Source: GCA-2720975 sp964469565 (GTDB lineage: Bacteria; Planctomycetota; UBA1135; GCA-002686595). Taken from it: a DNA stretch of 64,000 bases. The notes under the pieces were generated by a model. It was given only the letters and a program-made list of their open reading frames with translations. It did not search any database and had not been told where the DNA came from. The stretch covers positions 1-64,000 of the forward strand of contig CAYXZD010000018.1 in the NCBI GenBank assembly GCA_964469565.1. The letters run 5' to 3'. Each line of letters begins with the position of its first letter. Positions within the stretch are counted from its first letter, which is position 1. Of the stretch, positions 7,975 through 17,667 are shown piece after piece. Position numbers and translations under genes: made by a program.

Positions 7975-9348
7975 ATGCTTGAAACCGCCAGACTCTTAGC
8001 CCTCAAGGACCTGCGCCTGTTTTTCCGCGATCGTTCAGCCCTCTTGCTAACTCTCGTCCTGCCCATCGTTCTGGCCACAGTCTTTGGCTCGGCGATGGCG
8101 GGAATGATGGGCGGAGGGGGTTCCTCCGACCCATCCTCGGGGGGCATGAAGCGCATGGACTTGTTGGTCGAGGATCGCGATCAGAGCCCTGAAAGTGCGC
8201 AACTCTTCGCACTCCTTGAGGACTCCAGCGGCCTACGCCCCCTGCCAACCCGCGAAGCACGGCGCCAAGTCGCCGGTGGTGAATCGGCTGCCGCTCTGGT
8301 CATCCCCAACGGTTTTGGCAAGACCAGCCAACAGGGCGTGTTGCCCAGCCTGATCTTGCTCCGAGATCCCTCCCAACCCCTCGCCCTCCAGGTCATTCAG
8401 GGCAATTTGATCCCCATTCTGTTTGAATCGGCAACGACCTCGGCCGGCTCTGGACTGATTCCGCGGGTGATGGACATGCTCGGGTGGCAGGGGGCGAGCC
8501 GTGGTCAAGCTGAGGCGTTGATGGACAGTACCTGGTCGCAGATGGGAGCGCTGCTCATTGCGGACTCTCTGACCGGAGGAGTTGATCCCCAGGGGTTGGA
8601 GGCAGATACCGTCAGCGACCCATTGGAGGGCGACGGTGGTTTCGACTTTATGCAAGATTTGCCGGCAATGCTCGGGCTTGTGACTGAAGATGTGGCCGGG
8701 GGCACCAGGGTTGGACCGAGCATGCCCCGCAGTGCCGGAGGGTCCCATGCTGTCGCCGCCGTCGCGGTCATGATGTTGATGTTCAGCATGACCGCTGCAG
8801 GCGGAACTCTGATGGAAGAAGACGAAGCGGGCACCCTCCTGCGCCTGCGCCTCGCCCCTAGCGCGGGCAGCGCCGTCCTGCTCGGCAAACTCCTCACCTT
8901 GACCGCTATCGGCGGTATGCAACTCGCACTGCTCTTCCTGTACGGCCAGTTTGTGTTCGCTGTGCCTGTCTTCGCCGAACCTCTCATGCTGATGGCCATT
9001 TCCGGCGGCGTCATTCTGGCTTCCAGCGGGTTAGGGCTCCTGTTCGCCACGGCCTGCCGCACACGCAAACAAATGGAAGGGGTCTCGACCCTCATCATCC
9101 TCTTGATGAGCGCCCTCGGTGGCGCGTGGTTCCCGCGCGAAGTCACGCCCGACTGGTTTCAAACTGCAGGCCTGTTCACCATCACGGCCTACGCCATGGA
9201 CGCCTATCATGGCCTACTCTGGTACGGTAAGGGCCTGTTGGGAACCGAAGACCTAGCGGGCCTGTGGCCACAGTTAGCCGTTCTCTACGGGGCCGGTTTA
9301 GCCCTCATGCTGGCCAATGCCCAGTTGTATCGGCGACGGTTTGCCTAA
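7975..9348 (+). CDS. ABC-2 type transporter permease
   Basis: A 457-residue inner-membrane permease. One transmembrane helix lies near the N-terminus (LLLTLVLPIVLATVFGSAMAG, about residues 24-44), followed by a large extracytoplasmic domain of about 200 residues. Five further helices lie in the C-terminal half (from about residue 260). This one-plus-five arrangement is the ABC2_membrane_3 pattern of YhgE/YhiH/YbhR-like exporters. The usual RTRKQMEGVSTLIIL amphipathic turn before helix 5 is present. Pairs with the ATPase at 7100-7966; the 8-bp spacing suggests co-translation. Confidence 0.9.
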   Translation: MLETARLLALKDLRLFFRDRSALLLTLVLPIVLATVFGSAMAGMMGGGGSSDPSSGGMKRMDLLVEDRDQSPESAQLFALLEDSSGLRPLPTREARRQVAGGESAAALVIPNGFGKTSQQGVLPSLILLRDPSQPLALQVIQGNLIPILFESATTSAGSGLIPRVMDMLGWQGASRGQAEALMDSTWSQMGALLIADSLTGGVDPQGLEADTVSDPLEGDGGFDFMQDLPAMLGLVTEDVAGGTRVGPSMPRSAGGSHAVAAVAVMMLMFSMTAAGGTLMEEDEAGTLLRLRLAPSAGSAVLLGKLLTLTAIGGMQLALLFLYGQFVFAVPVFAEPLMLMAISGGVILASSGLGLLFATACRTRKQMEGVSTLIILLMSALGGAWFPREVTPDWFQTAGLFTITAYAMDAYHGLLWYGKGLLGTEDLAGLWPQLAVLYGAGLALMLANAQLYRRRFA

Positions 9349-9424
9349 CAGGAATCGGTCTCTCAGCGACTAGAAAAGTCAGCGGAGGCGTCACGAAGCT
9401 AGCCAGTCGATCCACGGCCCTCAA

Positions 9425-10654
9425 TCAAAGCTCGCGGTCCGCAAAATCCAAGAAGGTCGTCCAGTCTTCAGCAGTCACATCGTGCTTCCCTGGCCGAAGG
9501 TGATGGAGTAATGGGGCGGAGTCGAGGAGGCGGAACACGGGGGCCGCAGCATGGGCCGCAAGGACTTCCCCCTTGGGGTCCGCCCACCGGTCTTCTTCAG
9601 CACTGCAAATGAGGGTTGGGCGGGGGGCGATCAGGGCGATGAGCTGGTGTTGGTCGACGGGCAGGGCGTCCTCGTTCTCGTTGTAAACACGAAACCGTTG
9701 GCAGAACCAGTGGGGAAACGAGTCGTTGATGCGCTTGACGGTCTCACCGAATTGGCGACGGCTCAGAGCTGCCCCACCACAACCGGAATTGTTGGAGATC
9801 ACCATGGCGAAACGCTCGTCTTGGGCACCTGCCCAAAGGGCCGTCTTGCCGAGGCGGGAGTGCCCCAGCAGAGCCACGCGGGTTCCATCCACCAGCGGAT
9901 CTGATTGGAGGTAATCCAACGCACGCGAGAGCCCCCAGGCCCAAGCACTGATTGCCCCCCACGATGCGGGTGTTCGCTCCAGCGCCCCGGGTTCACAGGC
10001 GAGAAACGCCCCATGCACGCCATTCTTGAATCCATCATCGAAATCGCCGTCGATGTCCCCGTAGTAGGCTGTCACAAGGGCGTAGCCACGATCGAGAATG
10101 CGCTCAACCGGCCAACGCGATTGGCGCGAACCCCTCGAGACTTCCCCTGCCTCCACGTGGTGCCAGCCGAGTTGGGAATCCAGACGAGTCCACAGGTGAG
10201 CGAGCAGGATGCCGTCATCGGAATGCACGGTGTGGTTGCCCTTGAAATTGAGGCCCAAGAAAGCAGGCGGCGGGGCCTCCACCCCACTGGGGCTGTAGAT
10301 CAACAGGTGAATGGGTCCATCGGTCTTGCCCTGCACCTCAAGCGCCACTTGGCGCCGCACGGCCCGACCCTCGAACACTTCGGTGGTATTCAAGACGCGC
10401 GCTTCAACGGACGGTGAAGGAGCGGGAAGGGCTCCATACACGTGCTCCTCAAACAGGCCCAGGAGTTCAGGCCGTCGCTGGAGGCGCCACTGCTCCGCAT
10501 TCAGCACCTCACGACCATCCTCCATGCGTAAGGGGTCCGGCAGGGAGTACTCCGGCACGGCAGACTCTTCGTAGTTGGGGGTAAAGTCCTGTGCCAGCAA
10601 AGGCGGCCCCATCAGCATGAGGGCCAGACGAAAGCGAGTGTGTTTGAGGCTCAT
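9425..10654 (-). CDS. Secreted alpha/beta hydrolase, glucuronoyl-esterase-like (CE15-like)
   Basis: A 409-residue protein from the Met ending at 10654, which begins a signal peptide (MSLKHTRFRLALMLMGPPLLAQD). The nucleophile elbow is G-H-S-R-L-G-K, matching the GxSRxG elbow of CE15 glucuronoyl esterases, followed by ISNNSGCGGAALSRR and the FPHWFC...LPVDQHQLIALIAPRPTLI block. The His of DQHQL is the expected catalytic base. CE15 enzymes cleave ester links between lignin and glucuronoyl groups of xylan or related uronic-acid esters. In a marine planctomycete the substrate could instead be an algal polysaccharide ester (inference). Divergent from the sulfatase-like gene at 10723, with a 68-bp gap. 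Confidence 0.83.
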   Translation of the reverse strand: MSLKHTRFRLALMLMGPPLLAQDFTPNYEESAVPEYSLPDPLRMEDGREVLNAEQWRLQRRPELLGLFEEHVYGALPAPSPSVEARVLNTTEVFEGRAVRRQVALEVQGKTDGPIHLLIYSPSGVEAPPPAFLGLNFKGNHTVHSDDGILLAHLWTRLDSQLGWHHVEAGEVSRGSRQSRWPVERILDRGYALVTAYYGDIDGDFDDGFKNGVHGAFLACEPGALERTPASWGAISAWAWGLSRALDYLQSDPLVDGTRVALLGHSRLGKTALWAGAQDERFAMVISNNSGCGGAALSRRQFGETVKRINDSFPHWFCQRFRVYNENEDALPVDQHQLIALIAPRPTLICSAEEDRWADPKGEVLAAHAAAPVFRLLDSAPLLHHLRPGKHDVTAEDWTTFLDFADREL

Positions 10655-10722
10655 GTTGAAGATTCTAGCCAAGGGACAATCTCCCATGGGCACGGAGGAT
10701 TCTGCCTTGGTACATTGCCACC

Positions 10723-12111
10723 ATGCGCCCCGCCACGCTTGCACTCTTAGCCCCCCTCATCGGGGGCTGCCAGCCCGCCACCCCAGACCTACGCACACCC
10801 GACGTCGTCATCCTTTCAGTCGACACCCTGCGTGCGGACCACGTGGGTGCCTACAGTCCATCCGGGGGCAAGCGCACCCCCAACATCGACGCCCTCGCTG
10901 CCGACGGCATCTTGTTCGAGCAGGCCTACTCCCCCATCAGCGTCACCGGCCCCGCATTCTGCTCCTTGCACACCGGTCGCCGTCCCGGACGCCACGGGGT
11001 TGTTCTCAACTTGTTTCGTGGAGGCTCTCCTCTCGCCGATGACATCACAACCCTGGCCGAGCACCTGCAAAACCTCGGCTACCGCACCGGCGCTTTCGTC
11101 TCTGGCTTCACCCTGCGCCCTCAATTGGGACTCATGCGGGGATTCGACACCTACGATTGCCCCAAGACTCCACAGCGCCACGGTGAAAAAACTGCCCAAG
11201 CAGCCGCCCAATGGCTGCAGGCCCAAGAGGGGCCGGTGTTTCTTTGGTTCCACACGTTCGACCCCCACGGTCCACTCAAGCGCTGGAAACAGATCCAGCC
11301 CAGCCCTGACTGGGAGCGCAACCCCGAGCAGCTCGCCAATTATGCCCGCTACCAACGCATCGCCGGCATCTCTGCCCTTGAGTTTTACACGCACCGCTAC
11401 GAAGAAGCCGTCCACCACGCAGACTTGCAGGTGGGTATGATTCTCGCCGCACTGCGCGACACCCAGCGCATGGACGACGCGTGGATCGTTTTCAATGCCG
11501 ACCACGGCGAGAGCTTCGACGAACGCGGGCTGTGGTTCGACCACGGCACGACAGCATTCGAAGAACAACTCCACATCCCGCTCATCATCCGACTACCCCA
11601 ATCAGCCCGAGCCGGCGAGGTTCGCTCTGGACTCGTCAGTCTGCAGGATGTAGCTCCCACCCTGCTTCAATGGATGGGAAGCCCCGGATTAGCCGGTGCC
11701 GATGGGCTCGACTCAATCCTCACAGGACCGGGGCACGCAGTCCTGACTGGCGAGAGCAGCCACTGCAAGGAAGAGCAAGGGGCAGAGTGCGCGCCAACAG
11801 GTCATGCGGGCAAGATGTTCGTCGCCCGCGATTCCACCCGTACCCTCGTCCGGCGTCGCCTGGGCACTGGGGTCGTCTATGAGTTGTACGACCGGGTCAG
11901 CGATCCGGGCGAACTCCAGCCCCTCACCGGAACGCCTCCCCCGCACGACCTGCGCACCCTAGTCGATGCCATGGCCGAGCATCGCCAAGCCATGGGCCTA
12001 GTCGACCCAGGGGCTTCTACCGAAGGCCTCTCCGACCAAGAGCGCGCCGACGCCGCTGCCGAGCTAGAAGCCATGCGCGCCCTCGGCTATGCGGATGGCG
12101 AAGATGACTAG
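10723..12111 (+). CDS. Sulfatase-superfamily lipoprotein with a predicted Thr nucleophile
   Basis: A 462-residue alkaline-phosphatase-superfamily hydrolase. It has a signal with lipobox I-G-G-C16, a metal-binding aspartate in VVILSVDTLRADH, and downstream NADHGESFDERGLWFDHG metal ligands. At the place of the formylglycine motif (C/S-x-P-S-R before LLTG) it reads V-T75-G-P-A-F-C-S-L-H-T-G. The nucleophile position is therefore Thr75, as in phosphodiesterase or phosphonate-type members, not an FGly sulfatase cysteine. The substrate is more likely a phospho- or phosphonate-ester than a sulfate ester (inference). The C-terminus ends in the LEAMRALGYADG motif common after such catalytic domains. 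Confidence 0.85.
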   Translation: MRPATLALLAPLIGGCQPATPDLRTPDVVILSVDTLRADHVGAYSPSGGKRTPNIDALAADGILFEQAYSPISVTGPAFCSLHTGRRPGRHGVVLNLFRGGSPLADDITTLAEHLQNLGYRTGAFVSGFTLRPQLGLMRGFDTYDCPKTPQRHGEKTAQAAAQWLQAQEGPVFLWFHTFDPHGPLKRWKQIQPSPDWERNPEQLANYARYQRIAGISALEFYTHRYEEAVHHADLQVGMILAALRDTQRMDDAWIVFNADHGESFDERGLWFDHGTTAFEEQLHIPLIIRLPQSARAGEVRSGLVSLQDVAPTLLQWMGSPGLAGADGLDSILTGPGHAVLTGESSHCKEEQGAECAPTGHAGKMFVARDSTRTLVRRRLGTGVVYELYDRVSDPGELQPLTGTPPPHDLRTLVDAMAEHRQAMGLVDPGASTEGLSDQERADAAAELEAMRALGYADGEDD

Positions 12112-12131
12112 GCCGCAGGCCTCGAGCTCAC

Positions 12132-13853
12132 CTACTGAAACACGACGGACACGCCGTCAGTGGTATTCGATGTAGTGGTGGGACTCGTGTCCCGCGTCCA
12201 GTATTGGAAGTACCAAGTCTCGCCTGCCTGCAAGGCGGGACCGTTCGGCGGAGCCGTGGGATCCACCGGCACGATCGCCACGCCATCGGATCCCGAAGAC
12301 CCAACCGCTTTCACATAACGAATGAGCGGCGAGCCCACGCACAGATTTCCATCACTGCCTCCAAAATTGGGGACGAAGCCCGAACTCAAGCTGGAGATAA
12401 AGTACCCAAACTGATTCGTGGGAAGATTGCTCGCACGTAGCTTCAGCGGTCCCTGGCTAGCCGTTGTGCGGCCCGTGGCGAGGATGGGTGCAGGCACCCC
12501 GGTCGAGTTGGGCGTGGCCACACAGTACTGGGTGCCCACGGGTCGTTCGAAAGTCAGGAGCCACACGGCTCCGCCATTGCCACCACCGGCACCGGCCCCC
12601 ACCCCGATCGTCAAGGATCCGTCTCCTGCCAAATCACCGATCACGCCCAGGGCACGCCCGAAGCGCTCCCCGTCCACGATATAGAGGTCCGCAAAGGGAT
12701 TCTGCAAGGACGAGATCTTGATCGTCTCCTGCACCGTTCCGTCTGGATTCATGTGCAGGATATAAACAGCTCCACGGTCCGCGCCGCCGTCATCGTCGCG
12801 GTTGGAACCGGTGATGAGATCCGGCACACCATCGCCATTGGCATCTCCCAAGGGTGCAAGGCACATACCGAAGAGATCCCCGTCGCCGAGGGTGCCCGTG
12901 AAGCCACCAGCGGTTTGCGAGACCTTCTGCCAAGCGGTCACCTGAACGCTCGCGTCCATGAAGAGCACCCAGAATGCGCCTCGATCGGGGCCACCATCGT
13001 CATCGCGGAATGCCCCTACGCCAATCTCGGAGATGCCATCCCCGTCGAGGTCACCCAAGAGGTTCAATCCGCGCCCGCCAAAGCTGTCGCCGTTATCGAG
13101 GCTGCCGCCAAAGCCACCCACACCGTCCGATATCTCCCAAAGCCCCTTCACGCGACCCGAAAGGCGCAAGCTGACGAGGTGGACGGCGCCGCGGTTCATT
13201 CCACCGCCGTCATCACCCGAAGCCCCCACTCCAATATCGACGATGCCGTCCCCATTGAGGTCGCCCAGATTGCCGAGTCCAATGCCAAAGTTGTCGCCGG
13301 CATTGAGAAGAGAACTTCCCAGGCCGCCCACCGTTGAACTGATCTTCTGTTGAGCCTTGACCGTTCCATTGGGATGGAGGAACAACACATAGACTGCGCC
13401 CGCATTCTGGGCTCCGTCATCGTCGTTCGGCGCGCCCACTGCGATGTCTACGGCACCATCTCCATCGAGGTCTCCAAGGGGCGCGATGGAATAGCCAAAG
13501 TAATCCGATGCATCGAGACTCCCCGCCGCGAGGCCTCCGCTCAGGGCGCTGATCTTCTGCTCGGCGCGCACGGTGCCGTCCCTGTTCATGAACAGGACAT
13601 ACAAAGCCCCAGCATCCGTCGCTCCATCATCATCGGAACGCGCACCGACAACCACATCCGTGATCCCGTCTCCGTCAAGGTCACCAATGCCGACTATGGA
13701 TCGCCCGAAACGGTCAGCAGGATCGAGGGGACCGGTGAAGCCCCCATCCGTCGAGTCAATCTTCTGCGCCCAGGTGGCGAGGAGTTGAGCGTGGGCATCG
13801 GAAGCGCAAACAGCGGCCAACAGGGCTGTACAAAGACAAACGGGATAACGCAT
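12132..13853 (-). CDS. Secreted integrin-type FG-GAP repeat protein with shared C-terminal domain
   Basis: A 573-residue protein with a signal peptide (MRYPVCLCTALLAAVCASDAHA). About six FG-GAP blades of roughly 60-68 residues carry the pattern DxFGxxxxxLGDLDGDGxxDIxVGAxxDDDGGxxxGAVYVLFMNPDGTV, indicating an extracellular beta-propeller with calcium loops. Unlike the proteins at 77 and 2540 there is no DCNGNG linker; the propeller runs straight into the shared roughly 135-residue C-terminal domain (Y-C, Q-F-G-Y-F, G-N-L-C-V-G, R-D-T, T-D-G-V-S-V-V-F). Unknown role. Confidence 0.87.
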   Translation of the reverse strand: MRYPVCLCTALLAAVCASDAHAQLLATWAQKIDSTDGGFTGPLDPADRFGRSIVGIGDLDGDGITDVVVGARSDDDGATDAGALYVLFMNRDGTVRAEQKISALSGGLAAGSLDASDYFGYSIAPLGDLDGDGAVDIAVGAPNDDDGAQNAGAVYVLFLHPNGTVKAQQKISSTVGGLGSSLLNAGDNFGIGLGNLGDLNGDGIVDIGVGASGDDGGGMNRGAVHLVSLRLSGRVKGLWEISDGVGGFGGSLDNGDSFGGRGLNLLGDLDGDGISEIGVGAFRDDDGGPDRGAFWVLFMDASVQVTAWQKVSQTAGGFTGTLGDGDLFGMCLAPLGDANGDGVPDLITGSNRDDDGGADRGAVYILHMNPDGTVQETIKISSLQNPFADLYIVDGERFGRALGVIGDLAGDGSLTIGVGAGAGGGNGGAVWLLTFERPVGTQYCVATPNSTGVPAPILATGRTTASQGPLKLRASNLPTNQFGYFISSLSSGFVPNFGGSDGNLCVGSPLIRYVKAVGSSGSDGVAIVPVDPTAPPNGPALQAGETWYFQYWTRDTSPTTTSNTTDGVSVVFQ

Positions 13854-13967
13854 GGGTGCAGACTAGAGGGATTCAATCACTCTGGGTTGAGGGGAGTCGC
13901 CAATGGGCAGTGAGGCGTTGCCATTAGATCATCCGGGCAGAACAGCCAATTCGCTAAGCTAGCTGCC

Positions 13968-15269
13968 ATGCACCTTGCCCTCATTCTTAGTGTGTGCCCG
14001 GCCGGGCTCGTGATCGACGATCCGATCCCGAGCTTGCTGGAGGCCATCGCCCCAGACCGTCTACTCTCAACCGTTGAGTCACTGGTCAGTTTTGAGACGC
14101 GCCATAGCGCCTCCTCCCACGACTCGCCCAACAAGGGAATCGGTGCGGCTCGGCGATGGATCCGAGGGGAACTCGATCAGATCGCAACGGACAGTGATGG
14201 CAGACTGCAGGTGAGCGAGCAACACTTCACGGCCGATGTGCGCGGGTTGGGGCAGGTGCCGATGGTGAACCTGGTGGGGTTTCTTCCTGGCAAGGATGTG
14301 GGCCCGCTTGGCCGCACCTATGTGGTCTCGGGCCACTACGACTCGCGGGCCAGCAACGGGACCGATGCGGCCAGCCTGGCGCCGGGTGCAAACGACGATG
14401 CCAGCGGGACCGCAGTCGTTCTTGAACTGGCCCGTGTGATGAGTCGAGGCGAGTACTCCGCCAACCTGATGTTTGTATGTGTCGCAGGGGAGGAACAAGG
14501 GCTTTTCGGTGCCAAACATCTTGCCCAGTGGGCCAACGAGCAGGGACTCAATGTAGCCGGCATGATCACCAATGACATCGTGGGAAACATCCACGGCGGC
14601 AACGGAGTTGTTGACCCCAAGACAGTGCGCTGTTTTTCGGGGGCCGAGGGGCTGCACTCAGACTCACGCGAACTCGCCCGAGCGGTCGGTGCCAGTGCAC
14701 GACGCTACGTTTCCCGAGCTAATCTGCGCCTGATCTTTCGACTGGATCGTTTTGGGCGGGGAGGTGACCACATCCCATTTCACGAGAATGGAGTGCCGGC
14801 CCTGCGACTGAGCGAGGCCAATGAAAACTACCGCCGCCAGCACCAAGACCTGCGCACGGTGGATGGAGTCGAGTACGGGGACACGGTCAGCGGCGTCGAT
14901 GCGAATTACATGGCCCTTGTCGCCCAGGTCAATGCCGCCGCCCTGGCTGAATGGGCCCTTGCCCCACCGCCCCCAACTCGGTTGCTCATGCGCGCTGCGG
15001 TGTCCTACGACACTCAGCTTTCATGGACACCCGTAGAGGATCCCACCCTAGCGGGTTATGAAATCGTCTGGCGCGACACAACTGCTCCCGATTGGGAGGG
15101 TCATCAAGCGGTCGGCCCTGAAGTGAGCGTCCCTAGAACACAGGGGAACCGCTCTGGTTTCGTCCGTGCCACCGTCGAGGGAGTCACTGCGGATGGGGCA
15201 TTTTTTGGCGTGCGCAGCATTAGCCACAGCGGACATCGCAGCCGTGTTGTTTTTCCCGCCAAGCCGTAA
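13968..15269 (+). CDS. Secreted M28-family zinc aminopeptidase-like protein
   Basis: A 433-residue predicted exported metallopeptidase with a short N-terminal hydrophobic signal (MHLALILSVCPAGLV). All five M28 metal ligands are visible in order: H123 in VSGHYDS, the bridging Asp of GANDDASG, the Glu pair of AGEEQGL, Asp of TNDIVGN, and His of GGDHIPFHE. M28 enzymes release N-terminal residues or process peptides using two zinc ions. After the catalytic domain, about residue 335 onward is a beta-sandwich (SYDTQLSWTPVEDPTLAGYEIVW) typical of an FnIII-like C-terminal module in secreted family members. Divergent from the FG-GAP gene at 13853. Confidence 0.9.
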   Translation: MHLALILSVCPAGLVIDDPIPSLLEAIAPDRLLSTVESLVSFETRHSASSHDSPNKGIGAARRWIRGELDQIATDSDGRLQVSEQHFTADVRGLGQVPMVNLVGFLPGKDVGPLGRTYVVSGHYDSRASNGTDAASLAPGANDDASGTAVVLELARVMSRGEYSANLMFVCVAGEEQGLFGAKHLAQWANEQGLNVAGMITNDIVGNIHGGNGVVDPKTVRCFSGAEGLHSDSRELARAVGASARRYVSRANLRLIFRLDRFGRGGDHIPFHENGVPALRLSEANENYRRQHQDLRTVDGVEYGDTVSGVDANYMALVAQVNAAALAEWALAPPPPTRLLMRAAVSYDTQLSWTPVEDPTLAGYEIVWRDTTAPDWEGHQAVGPEVSVPRTQGNRSGFVRATVEGVTADGAFFGVRSISHSGHRSRVVFPAKP

Positions 15270-15302
15270 CGGCAACCGGCCTCCCGCAGCCCTATCGAAG
15301 CG

Positions 15303-15324
15303 AAAACCCCGGCGGGAACGGGGT
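15303..15324 (-). terminator. Intrinsic terminator after the minus-strand export operon
   Basis: On the minus strand a 6-bp stem ACCCCG/CGGGGT with a 7-nt loop is followed by TTTTC. It lies 6 bp beyond the stop of the last permease gene (15330), the right place to end the transcript running from 20 kb. It also lies between convergent genes. Confidence 0.6.
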
Positions 15325-15329
15325 GCAGC

Positions 15330-16499
15330 CTAGCCGCGGCGCAGAGATTCCACGGCGCTCATGCGAGCCGCCCGAAAGGCTGGCACCACCCCCCCTACAA
15401 GCCCAAGCAAGGTTGAGAAGACGATGGCTGTCCCCAAGACATGGGGTGTGATGCGGAAGGCAAATGCGATCTCAGTGAAGGTTACGACGTTGGTCGTCCC
15501 CGTTTCGATTCCATTGAGAGGCAGGGTCAATGCAATCCCAACGAGTCCCCCGAAGAGACCCAAGACTAGGGATTCAAACAAGAAGGAAAGCATGATCGCC
15601 ACGGGCCGAAATCCAAGGCAGGCAAGGATGCCGATTTCGTGGGTGCGAGCAGCGAGTGCAGCCTGCATGGTCGTCATGGTCGTGAACACGGCCGCCACGC
15701 CCATGATGACGGCTAGGAATCCCGCCAAACCCAAAAGCGTTGCACTCAGCATGCCCGTCTGGGATCTCAAATAGGCATCCTCGGTCATCACCTTCGAGGG
15801 GACTTGAGAATCATCCTCCATCAACTCAGCAAACTCCAGGGGGTCCACACCCTCAGCAAGTACGCCGATGACTCGGTTGTAGACCGTGCGCTGCAAGGCC
15901 ACCCCCATCCGATCCAGATCACCCCAGATCTCCGAGGAGAAGGTGCCCTCATCAGTGAAGATCCCCACCACCGTGAAAGGCACAGTGTTCAAGCGGATGA
16001 CCTCGCCAATCTGGCAGCCCTTGATGCGTCGGCTGAGGTTCTCCCCCACGATGACCTCATCATGGCCGGGCTTGAAAGTGCGCCCCTCCAGAATCTGCAA
16101 ATCATCGGCACGGATGGTCATCGTCATGGGCTGAACCCCACGAACGGGCACGTTGGTCTCACCACCTCCCAACTTGAACAGGCGCACGGCCATGTAATTC
16201 TCAGCGCCAGCCAGGGGCTGGCCATTCTCATCCACCGCGATTTCGGGCGTGCTCTTGAGGATGTACTCGGCACTCTCTTTGGTGAACCCCGATTGGTTCT
16301 CCGTCGTGGCACCCGGTCTCAAGAACACGGCCACGTCGGGTCGCCCGCCCTGCTCAAATAACGTAACGAAGCCCTGCTGCAGAGCCTGCACTCCTGCGAT
16401 CACGGCGACCGTGGCACCGATCGATATCACCGTGAGTAGAGTTGTACTGCGGCGCACCAGCAAACTGCGCAGGTTGTAATTCAAGGGAACAAGCTTCAT
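15330..16499 (-). CDS. FtsX/MacB-type ABC transporter permease
   Basis: A 389-residue permease with the FtsX/LolE topology: one transmembrane helix at about 20-40, a MacB_PCD-like extracytoplasmic domain of about 220 residues, then three helices (about 258-285, 305-335, 350-380). It ends with FRAARMSAVESLRRG, the conserved MacB/LolC C-terminal motif. Its start codon overlaps the stop of the upstream permease by one base (TGATG), indicating translational coupling. It probably forms a heterodimeric permease with that gene, the ATPase at 17668 and the adaptor at 18406. Confidence 0.92.
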   Translation of the reverse strand: MKLVPLNYNLRSLLVRRSTTLLTVISIGATVAVIAGVQALQQGFVTLFEQGGRPDVAVFLRPGATTENQSGFTKESAEYILKSTPEIAVDENGQPLAGAENYMAVRLFKLGGGETNVPVRGVQPMTMTIRADDLQILEGRTFKPGHDEVIVGENLSRRIKGCQIGEVIRLNTVPFTVVGIFTDEGTFSSEIWGDLDRMGVALQRTVYNRVIGVLAEGVDPLEFAELMEDDSQVPSKVMTEDAYLRSQTGMLSATLLGLAGFLAVIMGVAAVFTTMTTMQAALAARTHEIGILACLGFRPVAIMLSFLFESLVLGLFGGLVGIALTLPLNGIETGTTNVVTFTEIAFAFRITPHVLGTAIVFSTLLGLVGGVVPAFRAARMSAVESLRRG

Positions 16500-17665
16500 C
16501 AGGCACCCCTCCGAAAAGCGTCGACTGCGTGTAACTTGACCGAAGCCGCAGCAGGCAAGAACCCTGCCAATACCCCCATAGACAAGGCAAGGGCTGCAGC
16601 GCTGCCGAGAATGGCCGGAGTCATTTCATAGCCCGGGAACATCGTCCCTAGAACCGAAGCCATACCTGGCCCGCTAAAGATCGCAAGGCCGATACCCAGT
16701 CCGCCACCCACAGCACACAGGATCACTCCCTGTCCTAAGAGGATCCCAAACACCGAAGGATTGGAGAATCCAAGTGCCTTCAAGACGCCCACATCATGGC
16801 GCTGTTCTCGCCCAGCAAGAAGCATGGTGTTGATCACAGCCAAGAGGATGGCGGCCAAGACGCCACCACCAATGGTCGTTACAAAGAATGGAATGTTGCC
16901 GATCATGGAGACGAACTGAGCATTGAATTCAGACTCCGTGGTGGTCTGGACCCGCTGAGGGCCGTTCTCAAACATCCCGTCTACTTCTGCGGCGACGTTG
17001 ATCGGATTCACGCCGGGCTCAAGATGAATGTAGATGACACCCGACCCAGACGGGCCACTGGCCGCACCGCCGAGGAGGCTCTCCTCCAAGTATTTGAACG
17101 GGAAGAAAATGGTGGTCTCATCCCAGACCATGGACTCCAACTCGTAGATTCCCGCCACTTGAAACTCCCAGGGAGTTCCATCAAGTCGCTGGAAGATGGT
17201 GCCAATCAGTGGAATCGTGTCCCCCACCTTGAAGCCGTACTTCTCAGCGGTCTGGCGGCCCACGAGACAGGCCGTGCGCTCCTTGAAAAATCGCTCAGTC
17301 GAACCCTCAATGATTTTGAATTCAGGGTACATCTCAAGGAACTCCTCTGGATCCACCCCAAACTGGCCAAAGAAACTTGAAGGGTCCTGGTAGTAACCGC
17401 CAAACCACTGCAATCGGGCCACATTATCGACCCCCTGCACAGCTTCCAACTTGCTCACATAGGACGCAGGCAAGTTTACGAAGAGGCTGACAGCCGACTG
17501 CACCACGAGACGGTCACTGGTGGCGTTGCGAACTCCGGCGTCCAAGCTCACCACGAGTGCTCGCAGGGTGCACATCAAGAACACCGCGATGGCGAGGGAG
17601 CCCACCGTGAGGAAGGTGCGTAGCTTGTGCCGCAGGAGATTGCGGAAAACGAGGCGAACCGGCAT
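16499..17665 (-). CDS. FtsX/MacB-type ABC transporter permease
   Basis: A 388-residue permease with the same four-helix FtsX topology: first helix at about 15-37 after LVFRNLLRHKLRTFLT, an extracytoplasmic domain, and three C-terminal helices in the last 130 residues. It ends in the ASVKLHAVDAFRRG motif. The gene starts 2 bp after the ATPase stop and ends overlapping the next permease, so it sits in the middle of a tight operon. MacB/LolCE-type systems transmit ATPase movement across the membrane to export or extract lipoproteins, toxins or drugs; the substrate cannot be read from the sequence. Confidence 0.92.
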   Translation of the reverse strand: MPVRLVFRNLLRHKLRTFLTVGSLAIAVFLMCTLRALVVSLDAGVRNATSDRLVVQSAVSLFVNLPASYVSKLEAVQGVDNVARLQWFGGYYQDPSSFFGQFGVDPEEFLEMYPEFKIIEGSTERFFKERTACLVGRQTAEKYGFKVGDTIPLIGTIFQRLDGTPWEFQVAGIYELESMVWDETTIFFPFKYLEESLLGGAASGPSGSGVIYIHLEPGVNPINVAAEVDGMFENGPQRVQTTTESEFNAQFVSMIGNIPFFVTTIGGGVLAAILLAVINTMLLAGREQRHDVGVLKALGFSNPSVFGILLGQGVILCAVGGGLGIGLAIFSGPGMASVLGTMFPGYEMTPAILGSAAALALSMGVLAGFLPAAASVKLHAVDAFRRGA

Positions 17666-17667
17666 GG

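Noticed and set aside
8233..8922. 229-codon minus-strand frame inside the ABC permease gene
   Set aside because: A shadow of a high-GC gene; no signal, domain or start context, and it is antisense to a clear permease.
10816..11574. 252-codon minus-strand frame inside the sulfatase-like gene
   Set aside because: Antisense to a conserved enzyme; composition-driven open frame with no recognisable motif.
14079..14657. 192-codon minus-strand frame inside the M28 peptidase gene
   Set aside because: Antisense to conserved metal-binding motifs; no evidence of coding.
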